From: Cycas panzhihuaensis | Lineage: Eukaryota > Cycadophyta | Assembly (NCBI GenBank): GCA_023213395.1 | Contig: CM041465.1 | Location: 47,375,741-47,439,740, forward strand | Direction: 5' to 3' | DNA length: 64,000 nt | Shown: one piece after another, positions 1 through 11,095 of the stretch | Numbering within the stretch: position 1 is the stretch's first letter | How the letters are laid out: every line of letters starts with the position of its first letter | Made by a program: the position numbers and the translations under genes | Notes under the pieces: generated by a model | The model's input: only the letters and a program-made list of their open reading frames with translations | Database searches by the model: none | Told to the model about the DNA's origin: nothing

Positions 1-1988
1 AGATGGCGAGGTATATGGTGCATGTTAAAAACCTGCCACCGAAGTTTTAAGCAGAAGCTATGGCGATTATTATTTATATTTTGAATTGGGTACCCACTCA
101 ATTAGTTCACAGCATGAACCTTGAAGAAAAATGGACCAATCATAAGCCTGTCATCATCCATTTTAGAATATTTGGGTATCTTGAATATGCCTACATCCCT
201 GATGATACCTATAAGAAGCTAGATCAGAAGAGTCTAAAGTGCATATCCATGGGTTATTACACTGAGAATACAGCCTACAGACTATGGGATCCATAGGGGG
301 AGAAGATTGCGGTTAGTCAATATGTAAAATTTGATGAGACATCAATATATCATATTAATAGATCATCAAAGGAGCCTTTTTACTCCCTCCCCCCTCCCAT
401 TCCCAGATTCATCAAGTGAAGAGGACAATGAGCTAGTCACTAAAATACCTAAGGAAATAAAATCAAGTGGGATGAGTAATAGTAAGGAGCCATTATGAGA
501 TGAAGTACCTCTAGCAATGGGTCCTTTAATACCTTTATGGATAAGGAAGACTCTAAAAGATTTTGGTGTGGTGATACATACCTTAACAGATGATCGAAGA
601 ATATGAAGTCAGCATGCTAGCTAAACTCTGCTAGTAAACACCAATAACTCTAGTGATCATGATTTATTCAATGAAGAGAAAGGAGATTAATATTAGAGAG
701 TTGTAATAGAGGAGTAGTATAGTTCTCTACTGAAGAATGACACATAGGATTTGGTTCTACTACCTCCAACAAAAAACCTTATTGGATGCAATTGGGTCTA
801 CAAGATAAAGTTTTGCTTTGATGGAGAGGTGGATAAGTATAAGGCCAAACTTATTGTACATGGATTCAAGTAGAAAGAAGGAATTGATTATGATAAGACA
901 TTTGTACTAGTCCCTAGAATGAAAATGGTCAGATTGCTCATTTCCTTAGTAGTTGCATACAATTAGGAGTTACTCTAGATGGATGTAAAGTACATATCCC
1001 TTAATGGATACCTAAAGGAGGAGATATATATGTTATAGCCTCTGGGATTCATTAAGAATGGCCAAGAGCACTTTATCTTCCATCTGAGTAAGTTAATCTA
1101 TGGCCTAAAGCAAGCACCTTGTGCTTGGTATAAAAAGATAGATACGAAGTTAAAAGCTGAAGGTTTCAAGATTCTAGAACTCGACCCAAATCTATATGCG
1201 AAGAGAAGAGGGACTTCTATAGTTGCTTGTGTGGTGTATGTAGATGATTTGGTCATTAGCGGTAACTATGGCAAGGCTATTGCTAAAGTCAAATCCAATC
1301 TAGGAGCTTCATTTGACATGACAGACCTTGAGAGACTTCATTACTTCTTAGGTATTTAGATCAGGTAGATGGATGATAAGATCATGTCATTGCAGTCATA
1401 CTATATGAAGAACTTATTGGAAAAATTTGGAATGTAAAATTGTAAACTAATTATAACACTGTATGTAAAAGGCATAAAGTTATAGAAGGATATGGCTAAG
1501 CCCTTTGTAGATGGCATAAAGTATCGCCAATTGGTAGGGAGTCTGATCTATTTGACTTATACTAGGCCTGATATTGCATACACTATCGAATTAGTTTCCT
1601 ACTACATGTAGAATCCTTAGGAACCTTATTTAGTTGTAGCAAAGCAGATTCTAAAGTATTGAAAGGGGATAATAAATCTTGGTCTCAAATACCATCAAGG
1701 TAAAGAGATACGATTGCATGACTACACAGATGTTGATTTGGGAGGAGATTCCAAAGATAAGAATTTCATTATTAGATGCCTCTTTGGTGTTTGCAGTGGA
1801 TTTATTTCATGGCAGTCGAAGAAGCAATAGACAGTGGCACTATCTTTTATAGAGGTAAAATATCAAGGACTTAGTACAAGTGTGAAGGAAGCCATATGGT
1901 TGAAAGGTCTCTTGGAGTTTCTTAGAGTTTCCAATGAATACCCAGTTATCTTTCTTGATAATCAAAGTACCATTTACCTATTGCAGAA
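1..1988 (+). pseudogene. E1: decayed Ty1/copia pol (integrase C-end, RT, RNase H), 5' part outside window
   Basis: Translation across stops gives the usual copia order. The end of integrase and its C-terminal segment lie at about 60-390 (HFRIFGYLEYAYIP, then KSLKCISMGY, RLWDP). RT runs from about 750 to 1450, with NWVYKIK, KLIYGLKQAP-AWY and an intact YVDD catalytic box near 1237-1248. RNase H follows to 1988 (GSLIYLTYTRPDIAY, SGFISWQSKKQ, LDNQSTIYLLQ). Many in-frame TAG/TAA codons sit where the family has Gln, so the element is dead. The reading is cut at 1988 by E2 and resumes at 9082. The missing 5' LTR, gag and protease should lie upstream of the window. No gene here can be functional. 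Confidence 0.9.
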
Positions 1989-2395
1989 TGTTGGAGTTAA
2001 TCATCATCACTCAACTCCCACCTTCCAACCAGGATTGTACATATCATCAACCTCATTTTATACATGTGGGTGCTCAACATGTGTAGGTAAGTTAAGGTAA
2101 GTTAATGTTAATTTGAGTTAGTTTCATTTAAGTTAAGTTAGCATTATTTTATTGTTAATTTAAATTTCTGGGGTTGAGGAGTTTCCCTCCTCTTCCAAAT
2201 TATAAATATTGAGGGGTGTGTAACCCTGGTGTCTTTAGACACCGCCCTTATTGGGAAATTTGTAATGCTCACTTCTTATAATAGATTGAATATAGAAGTT
2301 TTACGTATTTATGCTACAACAATGTATTGATGTATCAATCTATTGAAGATTATTCAATGTTCTATCATGTTCTCCTGTAATTATTTTTTTCTGCA
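1989..2395 (+). repeat. E2 5' LTR (407 bp)
   Basis: Begins TGTTGGAGTTAATC and ends TTTCTGCA, followed directly by a primer-binding site. It matches 8675-9081 along its full length. A possible TATA region (AATTATAAATATTG) lies near 2200-2213. A perfect short hairpin GGTGTCT-TT-AGACACC lies at 2228-2243. Confidence 0.88.
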
Positions 2396-2451
2396 TTTGG
2401 TATCAGAGCTACTTGGGGCTATAATATTTTTCCTACATTTGGTATCAGAGC
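2396..2451 (+). other. E2 primer-binding site, present twice
   Basis: TTTGGTATCAGAGC occurs at 2396-2409 and again at 2438-2451. The second copy is preceded by TTTTTCCTACA, which is how the right LTR of the same element ends. The site is complementary to the 3' end of plant initiator-Met tRNA, the usual copia primer. The doubling looks like an LTR-end/primer-site duplication. Confidence 0.8.
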
Positions 2452-3567
2452 AGTCGATTAATGGCTTATTGAAATTTTTTGAAGAAACAAGAAGATTTTG
2501 AGGCAGATTTACTCAATGAAGCAAAATGCTGGTTATACTTATTTTCTACACAATGTTTTTAGCAAGTTTCTTATATTATTTCATCAAGATTTACTTATTA
2601 TTAAGTTATATTTGATAAATAACAGAGATATTTTAAAATTTTTCATAGATTTGTGAAGGATTTTAGTAGCAAGCCACATTTATCCAAGTTTTTTCTCAGA
2701 ATTGAGCTATATTTCTTTATATTTATATTTTTTATCATATATTTCACCATTTTTTGGCAGATTCTTATCTATATTTCAAGATCTATGAAGGAGATCGACA
2801 GATTTCATCTACAAGCTACACTTTTTTAAAAATTTGTAAAGGATTTTCAACAGCATGCAAGATTTATACAAGTTTTCTTCATATTTATGATATATTTTCT
2901 TAGATCTATTTTTTTTATCAAATATTTGGTATTTTTCAAGTAGATTTCTATTTATTTATCCTATATTTTTATAGATCTACGTAGAATTGTAGCTGCATAT
3001 AATATTTACTCAAGTTTTTTTTCAGATTTGAGCTATATTTCTTCAAGATCTACCTTATATTTTTTAGATCTGTTATACTTACATCAAATCTATAATATTT
3101 AGCTTAAGATCTATAATATTTATCAAGTTTTCCTTTAGATCTGCTACATATTTTTTCAGATCTGCATATTTTACTAAGGATTTTACCATTTTCTACTATA
3201 TTTAGTTTAGATATGCTATATTTCATTTCAAATCTGTTTTTTTTAACATATATTTGACCATATTTTCAAGTTCTTTTTACATAACTATAAATTTTGAGGC
3301 ATATTTAGCCTTTTAGAGAAGTTTAAATAATAGATCTCACTTCTGTAAGTCAGCTACAACTACGTTTACCAGGTTCTTCTTTATTTTTTTTTTAGATTTA
3401 AACACAAATATCTCTTGGTTCTTTCATATATCTGCTCCAAAATATTTGAATATTTTAGATGTAAATATATATACATATATTTTCTTCAATATATATGAAA
3501 TTTTATGGTTTTATTTGTGCTTCTTTGAATCAACAAAAAAAGCTCAATATTTTTTCATACTTTGTGT

Positions 3568-3571
<4 letters not shown>
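2452..3571. other. E2 leader, A+T-rich, no coding seen
   Basis: The sequence is rich in short, imperfectly repeated motifs such as AGATCTGC and TATATTT (about 2740-3260: repeated TTTCAGATCTGCTATATTT-like units). No conserved protein translation was recognised on either strand. It is probably the untranslated leader of E2. Confidence 0.5.
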
Positions 3572-4240
<669 letters not shown>

Positions 4241-5189
4241 GAAATATTCTTTGTTACAATATTGAGCATCCATTGGCTCATATCTAAAAGCTCAACATAT
4301 GAATGACATTTTCTTTCTATTTTTGAAAAGTTTTAAAAAAAAATTTATAAAATCTAGAGTACTTAGCTTGGGTGCCTTTAACCCTGTGCTTCTCAAGTAT
4401 TGACTTCTCTCACAAAAGCCATGAAATACTTAGCTGATACTATCAATACATATCAAGAAATTTGAAAGGTGGATGCTGCATTAACCCACTATAGCCTCCT
4501 TTTTAAGCTATTCTATAGTCTTTCTTCTTGAAGATTTGCTTGAGAAGAGTCTTTGAAGGCCTAAGCTTTGTAATGAATATTTTGAGAAAATTGAGTTGTT
4601 AATTAAGCCTTTGCAAAACCCATTATTGTGACATAAGCTTCTTGCATAGCTTAAACTATTTTGCTGCCAGAATCCCTCAACACAACCAACAGGCTTCCCA
4701 TCTATCTTCACATAGCTCATTGATGGAGCATAATACTCTAAAAAAAATATAGTTTGTGGGGCTTATTTGTAACCCTGTCAATTTTGAGCTTCCTCTCATA
4801 AGTATGATGCTTTGCTCCTTTGAGCTGCCTTTTATTAGCATGATTCCCTTTTTCTTTATAGTTTGAATCTTTTTTATACTTGTTTCTTTGCAATAATAAT
4901 AAGAAAATCTGACAACATTGAACTACTACACTTGTTAAGCATTTTTTCAATACGCTTGACCCTAGTTTGAAATCAGAAATTTAATATTAGCTACAACAAC
5001 ATCCATTTACGTTAGTTTTTTTGAACAAAAGCCATAATAAGCTATCATTGTCCCTATTGTAACAAGGAGGGCAACGCATACATTCTACTAACAATAAATC
5101 CACTGTTGTTTGAACAGAATTAGCGCTTAAGTTACCACGGGAGTGAGAAGTTGAGTTATGTATGCGTGCAAAACACTTTAATCATAGCG
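4241..5189. other. E2 interior, unassigned
   Basis: Two 70-codon open frames exist on the minus strand (4508-4720 and 4738-4950). Neither shows a motif I recognise. The stretch lies just beyond the C-terminal end of the antisense PPR fragment and could hold its 3' flank, but nothing in the sequence proves that. Confidence 0.4.
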
Positions 5190-5950
5190 TTCATAAATGA
5201 AGAGCCTTCTCCCCCTACCTTTTAGCAGTGTTCTCACCCTTGCTACGTCATCCCACCTTCTAGCTGTATCATAAATGTTTGAAAGTAACACATAATTCTC
5301 GGCATTTTAGGTTCTATCTTGAGAAGGTGTTCTGCCATATTTTTTCCTAGATTAACATTGTAGTGAATTCTACATGCATAAAGTAAGGCGCCCCACACAC
5401 CAGCATCAGGTTCTAACGACATCTTTTTGATAAAGCATAGTGCCTCATCCAAATACCCTGCATGCCTAATAAGATCGACCATGCATGCATAATGCTCCAA
5501 CTTTGGAGTAATGCAATAAACTTGACTCATGCAATCAAAGTATTGCCAACCCTTATCCATTAGGCTTGCATGACTGCATGCAAACAAAACACCAACAAAG
5601 GTGATTGAATCTGGTTTTATGCTTGCTAGTTGCATCTAAGAAAAAAGTCTCAAGGCCTCATTGGAAATACCATTTTGGGCATATCCTTCTTCCCCTGAAG
5701 CAGACTTTCTAAGCTGACGCATATTAGCAGAACACTCACGATGGTGATTAGGTCTGGTTTAATGCCTTCTAGTTGCATTTGAAGAAAGAGCTTCAACATA
5801 TGGTCATCATGCCTATTCTGCCCATATCCATAGTGATTGAGTTAGGTTTTATGTTTGTCCGTTGCATTTGATGGAAGAGTTCTAATGCCTCATTTGAATC
5901 TTCATTTTAAGCGTACCTTGGCGACTCCATGGTATATGAAACGCCCAATG
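5190..5950 (-). pseudogene. PPR protein gene fragment (PLS class, C-terminal repeats plus E motif), broken
   Basis: Read from 5950 down, the translation shows successive PPR units: SNEALELFHQMQRTNIKPNS, then LFLQMQLEGIKPDLITIVSV, then GYAQNGISNEALRLFS-stop-MQLASIKPDSITFVGVL. Next come ACSHASLMDKGWQYFDCM and YACMVDLIRHAGYLDEALCF, then the E-type tail (PDAGVWGALLYACRIHYNVNLG, AEHLLKIEP). A frameshift near 5280 moves the reading to NIYDTARRWDDVARVR. Such proteins bind organellar RNA and often direct C-to-U editing. This copy has stops, at least two frameshifts and only a few repeats, so it is not functional. It lies antisense to E2 and was probably captured by it. The repeat style resembles gymnosperm PPR proteins. 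Confidence 0.85.
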
Positions 5951-6425
5951 TACCCCTCAATTATGTCACTTTGCAGTGATTGTCAAGATCCAGGTTGGTG
6001 AACCCAGCGTGGGGCAGTGGATTTAAGTGCATTGGTCACTGTGAATGATAACGTAGGCAAATAATTGGATTCCACTAACACTAGCGATAACGAAATCTGC
6101 ATAAATAACATCAGATATAATTGTATCAGATATAAGAAGAGTTCCAAAAAAAATATTCCTTTACATACCTTGCAAATATCTGAGTACATCTGTAATGCCA
6201 GCTGCAAGTGTCAAAGTAAAATCTGCTCGAAAACCTTTTATTTGGAGTGTGTTGAGGCTCTAAACCCTATGCCAAAACCTTGACAGCAAACACTCTGAGC
6301 AGCCTCCATCCTCCTCGAGTCGCTTGTTTACTGTGTCTCCCCCATCTCTTCTGCTAGCGGCGATGACACATAGTTCTCCACGGTGATCATAGCAGCGTGG
6401 CGGCGTCTGCGTGCCAACAACGACG
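5951..6425 (-). pseudogene. Possible 5' leader or first exon of the captured gene, with a candidate intron
   Basis: This stretch is much richer in G+C than its surroundings, especially 6290-6425, like a plant 5' leader. Read on the minus strand, AAG/GTATGTAAAG at 6168 and TTTATGCAG/ATTTC at 6097 form a plausible donor and acceptor around a 72 bp intron. No conserved protein was recognised. Its position upstream of the PPR repeats, in the same orientation, suggests it belongs to the same gene with the middle deleted. The intron call is tentative. Confidence 0.4.
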
Positions 6426-8012
6426 CCCCAAGTAAATTCAAATTTTTATCTCTTATTTTTTTTAATTTTATAAAGTTTTTAAAAATTTTAATTATTTTGT
6501 ATAAAATTTTAATCCCAGGTTCTTAAGGACATAAGTCCCTCATACACTCTGCCCCTGGTCACTTATAAGTCTCACGTGACCCTTAACATAACTCATAAGG
6601 GGCCAACAACATTTAAAACATTTTTTTTCCCTTTTATTTTTTTAATTTTTTTTATTTTACATAGGGTTACTGGTATTTTTTGCTATAACCTCTAACTGGG
6701 TCATTAGTGTCTGACGAAACTAATTTCATTAGGTCAAACATTTTTTGTAGATCAATTTTGACTGGTCATATGACCAATTTGGTGCTGATTTGATCCCGTT
6801 TCTGTTGATTTAAAGTCAATCAATTCTTTTTTTAGCATTTTTTAAACTTTTTACAAAATCACTTTTTGAACTGATTATATTTTATTATCAGGTAACTTTT
6901 TTCTACCCAGATTTATTTCAAAGTGATCTACGTTCAACAAACTTTATTACTAACTATTTATTTTAATTTTTTGAATTTATTTTGATCACTATTTTAATCA
7001 CCGAAAGTGGCACTTTAATGTTTTTTAGCCCTTTTTTTTAGCGTTTTACCATAAAGGTACCTATTACCATTTCTACTATAACTTCTCTGTTTTGTATTAG
7101 AATTTAGTTCTATTAGTTTCATTGGGAAGATGACTCAATCCTCTTCGATCTGATATAGTTTTTTATACGTTTTAACGTGTTTTTACTAATTTTCAAATCA
7201 ATCGAAGTTGATGTACTTAATTACCTCAAACCTATCATAATTACACATTTTGTATATAATATTTCTCAAAATTTTCAATTGAAAATATATTAAGTAGTAC
7301 TCTAAGATATATTTGACCTTTTTACATCATTCTATAAAGTTTTATTAATATTTTTATAAGTTTTTGAGCTCCGTGCTCATGTTATGCCTCAAAAGAGACC
7401 TATACCTTTGAATCATTCAAATATTAACTTATAAGAATCTGTTTTCAAAATGGTCAGTTCCATTGGATACATATTTCATTAATCTTCATACTGGTGAAGT
7501 TTCACCTTATTTTGATATCATTTAGTACAAATTTGAAGCTACCAAACTTGAGGTTGTACTCTAACCCTTCTTTTAAAAAAGTTTCTTCATACTCCTTATC
7601 TTTCAAAGTAAAATATACACATATTTTAGTTTTTTCAGCATTATATATTATCATCAAGGCTAACGATTTATTGTATTAAGAGTTTACAGTTATTCATTTG
7701 AAGAATCAAAAAGTTAAGGATTATTCTTTTTATCATCAAAATTACATTTCAGATTTGTATTACTAAAAGGATCTTTATTACATGTAAATTTGCTTATATA
7801 TCCATCATTTCCTTACTGTCCCTAGTTAATTGACTTTCTAAATGGCATTACATCTACTTCAAAAAGTTTATCTGAAATCATATATGTTCATTAGTTTATT
7901 GACCTTTTTGACTTAGTAAAAGCATACATTTTTATGTACTAAAGTTTTTTTTAATAAAATGGCACAATTTCTTATATTCAATGGGCATAATTTTTCATAA
8001 TGGTATAGGACT
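6426..8012. other. E2 interior, A+T-rich, unassigned
   Basis: Long T- and A-rich stretches with no recognisable coding on either strand. The only open frame of note (7494-7679, 61 codons) has no motif. Confidence 0.4.
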
Positions 8013-8357
8013 ATGTAAGACTATTTTATTGAACATGATCTTTTGAAATATTTACAATATGAATGCGATCTTAGTATTAAAGAAAAATTTAGAAAGGACA
8101 ATGAAGCATTAGGTTTATTATTTTACACTATGAATGATGATATTTTTTCAAAGGTTTCTAAATTAACAACTTCTAAATCAGTTTGGGATATATTGATTTC
8201 CACTTATGGGGGAGATACCCTCCATGTATTTGATGATATTTTTGATGAGCATGTGAGACAAGTGATAGAACATGTGAATCATAATGATAACACCCATGAA
8301 GATTCAGATCAAATACAGGAACAACTTACTACACAAGTACCTGATCCTCCAGTTTAG
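8013..8357 (+). pseudogene. E2 gag remnant (copia UBN2-type)
   Basis: Translation gives DYFIEHDLLKYLQYECD, KEKFRKDNEALGLLFYTMND and TTSKSVWDILISTYGGDTL. This is the N-terminal half of copia gag, where the family reads W-x-x-L and T-S-K-x-A-W-D-x-L-x-x-x-Y-x-G-D. After Leu-Asp the reading changes to an unrelated acidic tail and stops at 8357. The zinc knuckle and everything downstream are missing. A homologous fragment sits at the same place in E5 (40500-40926). Confidence 0.75.
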
Positions 8358-8674
8358 GAGGAGAATGAATCATATGATATGACAAAAAAGAGACCTAATG
8401 ATATGACATTCAAAGTTAAAATTCTAAAAGTTAAAGTTAAAGTTGCAGTTATGCATACCTGCTTAAATCAAGCTTTATTTGCATTAGATATTTTATACTT
8501 TACTTATACATTTTTTGTATCACTTCATGGTATAAGGATACATGTTGCTAAAAGGATAAGAATAGTTGATAAATATCAAGTTAAGAGACAGATTGTTAAA
8601 GTTTTTTTCAAATACAAGTTCCATAAGTTCAAGGAGAAGATACAAGTGTTCGTAATGACCATTAAAGGGGAGAA
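8358..8674 (+). other. E2 3' segment with polypurine tract
   Basis: A short open frame (8379-8674 portion) ends HKFKEKIQVFVMTIKGEN. The purine tract ATTAAAGGGGAGAA (8661-8674) abuts the right LTR. The same arrangement and a similar peptide precede the right LTR of E5 (41030-41100), although the two LTRs are only distantly alike. Confidence 0.7.
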
Positions 8675-9081
8675 TATTGGAGTTAATCATTATCACTCCA
8701 CTCCCACCTTCCAACTAGGATTATACACCTCATCAACCTCATTTTACATATGTGGGTGCTCAACATGTGTAGGTAAGTTAAGGTAAGTTAATGTTAAATT
8801 GAGTTAGTTTCATTTGAGTTAAGTTAATATTATTTTATTGTTAATTTAAATTTTAGGGGTTGAGAAGTTTCTCTCCTCCCTCAAATTATAAATATTGAGG
8901 GGTGTGTAACCCTAGTGTCTTTAGACACTGCTCTTATTGGAAAATTTGTAATGCTCACTTATCATAATGGATTGAATATAGAAGTTTCATGTGTTTATGC
9001 TACAACAATGTATTGATGTATCAATCTATTGAAGATTATTCTATGTTCTGCCATGTTCTCCTGCAATTATTTTTTCCTACA
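8675..9081 (+). repeat. E2 3' LTR (407 bp)
   Basis: Begins TATTGGAGTTAATC and ends TTTTTCCTACA. It is the partner of 1989-2395 and the same length. The first dinucleotide has decayed from TG to TA. The hairpin at 8914-8929 reads AGTGTCT-TT-AGACACT, so its outer pair is A:T here and G:C in the left LTR. Confidence 0.88.
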
Positions 9082-9387
9082 AAGGATCTAGAGTTTCATA
9101 TGCATAAGAAGCATATTGAGATTTAACACCATTACATTCATGAATAGATAAAATCAAGGAAGTTGTAGGTCAACTACTGTCCAAGTGAATTCTGTCTTGT
9201 AGACATATTCACTAAACCTCTCACTGAAGATCAATTTATGAAGGTGTGTACTAGACTTGGACTTACCAATGTTATCCTTAAAGGGGGATGTATTGACAAG
9301 GATAAAGAAGCTTCAAGATAATCCTAGCCTTTATAATAACTTAGTTGTTGTAGTCGGTAGGCTCCCTAAATTCACATTAAGAGGGGA
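9082..9387 (+). pseudogene. E1 RNase H C-terminus and polypurine tract
   Basis: Continues the reading broken at 1988: KDLEFHMHKKHIEI, HYIHE, VDIFTKPLTEDQFMKVCTRLGL. This is the conserved copia RNase H end (family KHI-D-x-x-H-F-I-R-E and DIFTKPL). The purine tract TTAAGAGGGGA ends at 9387. Together with 1-1988 it shows that E2 landed in this domain. Confidence 0.88.
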
Positions 9388-9755
9388 TGCTAATGTGGAA
9401 GTTAATTATTAAGCTAGTTAGTTAATGTTAATGTGGTTTAATTAAGTGAAAAGGTTCAAAGCCAAAAGGTATGACTTATTTAGAGGGTCACAACCTTAAT
9501 CGAGTGACACTTCTTAAAAGAATATATAATCCTTGAGTCCTTGTATATTCAATGTATCAAGCCATTATGAAATAATCAAGTGATCCATCAAGGATCCTTT
9601 TGTGGTGGGTTTTTTCCCGAAAGGATTTTCCCATGTAAATCATGTGTACTGTGTATCTATTTTTTGTGTGTATATTTGTTTACTTACTATGTATAGTTAA
9701 AGATTTTGTGGATGGGAACATTTGTGTATGATTTCATATTCCCAAATATTTTACA
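9388..9755 (+). repeat. E1 3' LTR (about 368 bp)
   Basis: Begins TGCTAATGTGGAAGTTAATT straight after the polypurine tract and probably ends ATTTTACA at 9755. The 5' partner is outside the window, so the right edge is set only by the CA end; an alternative CA is at 9764. AAAGAATATATAATCC near 9520 is a possible TATA region. Confidence 0.65.
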
Positions 9756-9989
9756 CCCTCTACATCATCTTACTACCTATTTCTTAAACCTATGACAACT
9801 TAATTCTGAACCTTATAAGGCTATCACAAATCATCTTTTAAGAAATTTATTGTAATTTATATATTATATCTTATAAGACACTAGGAAAGAGAAAGAGGTC
9901 CTAAAATCTAAGACATGGTAACTATCCTCTTATTGATAAATCTATGTCACTATGTGGCCCATCTTGTATGTACTCCGCGTGAATCTTTG
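9756..9989. other. Junction between E1 and truncated E3
   Basis: No LTR matching E3's LTR is found here, so E3 lacks its 5' end. Nothing else was recognised. Confidence 0.45.
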
Positions 9990-11095
9990 CAATGGCTTCT
10001 TACTAAGTACTAGTTGTTGGTCTTAATTTCAATGGAAAGAACTATTTGATGTGGTCTACAAAAATATAAATTCCATTAACTAGTAGAGGTTTTTGGAACA
10101 TAGTATCAAGTGACTTTACTCTTCTAACTCCATCTTCACCATTTATATAATTAATTGTTGATCAATAAAAAATAGAAAGTAAAACTTAAAATAAAGAATG
10201 CTCTTGCACTTGAATTTATTTATGCAAATCTAGAGGAAGAAATATACCCACACCTTCTAAGTAGAATAATAGTTAAGTAAGCTTAGGATAATTTAAATAT
10301 AGCTTATGAAGGTGTAATAATTACAAGATTATAAATAACTATAAGGAACTTTGAGAATCTTAGAATTCATGCTTTTGACTCAATCAATGGTGTTATCACT
10401 AGAATACAAGACCTAGTGAATCAAATGCAAGATCTAAAAGAACAAGTCTTAGAACAAAGAGTTGTAAAGAAAATTCTAAGGTATATAAGTTTGAGAACAT
10501 TATGACAACCATAGGAGTCACTAAAGAATTGTCTACATTTATAGCTGATCAACTTCTTGCCATCCTAGTCATATTAAAGGAAAGAAAGCAAAGTTCTAAT
10601 GACAATTTAGAGCAAGCATTTGCCTTGATGGCATGTTTAAGGGGGGCATTTAAGAGATCAAATCTTTAAAATTTTTTAATTCAAAATTTTCAAACTTGAA
10701 GTTTTGGAAATGATGAAAATTTAGAAATATCTCATGGAAGAATCCCCATGAGAGGAAGAGGTATACCTCAAGGAAAAGGTAGAGGAAGAGGTTTTATATT
10801 AACTTGTTATAATTATGGAATTTATCGACACTATTCTAATGAGTGTTATGATAAAAGAAATAATTCAATAAATATAGCTAAAAAGAGAACTACAAAGAGG
10901 TCGAGGAATGAGAATTTATTCCATCCTAGTTTAAATACTCAAATAAAGAATGATGTATGTTACAAAAATTTTGGATACTCTACTCACATGTCTTATAATG
11001 TTGACTTGTTCTTAAAATTTGAAGAAGATGATAGGAAGAGGATAGTAAACTTTAGATACAATAATACTCAAGATGTCCAAGGACATTTTAAATAG
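9990..11095 (+). pseudogene. E3 copia gag remnant with degenerate zinc knuckle
   Basis: The N-terminal gag core is visible across frameshifts near 10015-10080 (FNGKNYLMWS-like). It is followed by LEFIYANLEEEIYPHL and SINGVITRIQDLVNQMQDLKEQ. An open frame at 10748-11095 carries RGRGIPQGKGRGRGF and the knuckle CYNYGIYRHYSNEC. Its second Cys has become Tyr (family CX2CX4HX4C). Gag is the capsid protein of the element. Multiple frameshifts and stops make it non-functional. From 10164 on, the sequence is duplicated at 28044. Confidence 0.8.

Noticed and set aside
2396-2451. Repeated TGGTATCAGAGC motifs considered as tRNA gene pieces
   Set aside because: They are primer-binding sites directly after LTRs; no cloverleaf-forming sequence surrounds them.
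5243-5635. The 130-codon PPR open frame considered as a working host gene
   Set aside because: Upstream repeats contain stops and frameshifts, the E-tail is frameshifted, and the whole lies antisense inside an LTR element.
8043-8357. A 104-codon open frame with a homologue at 40573-40926, first considered a novel small protein family
   Set aside because: Its first half matches the UBN2 core of copia gag and both copies sit at the same place in related LTR elements.
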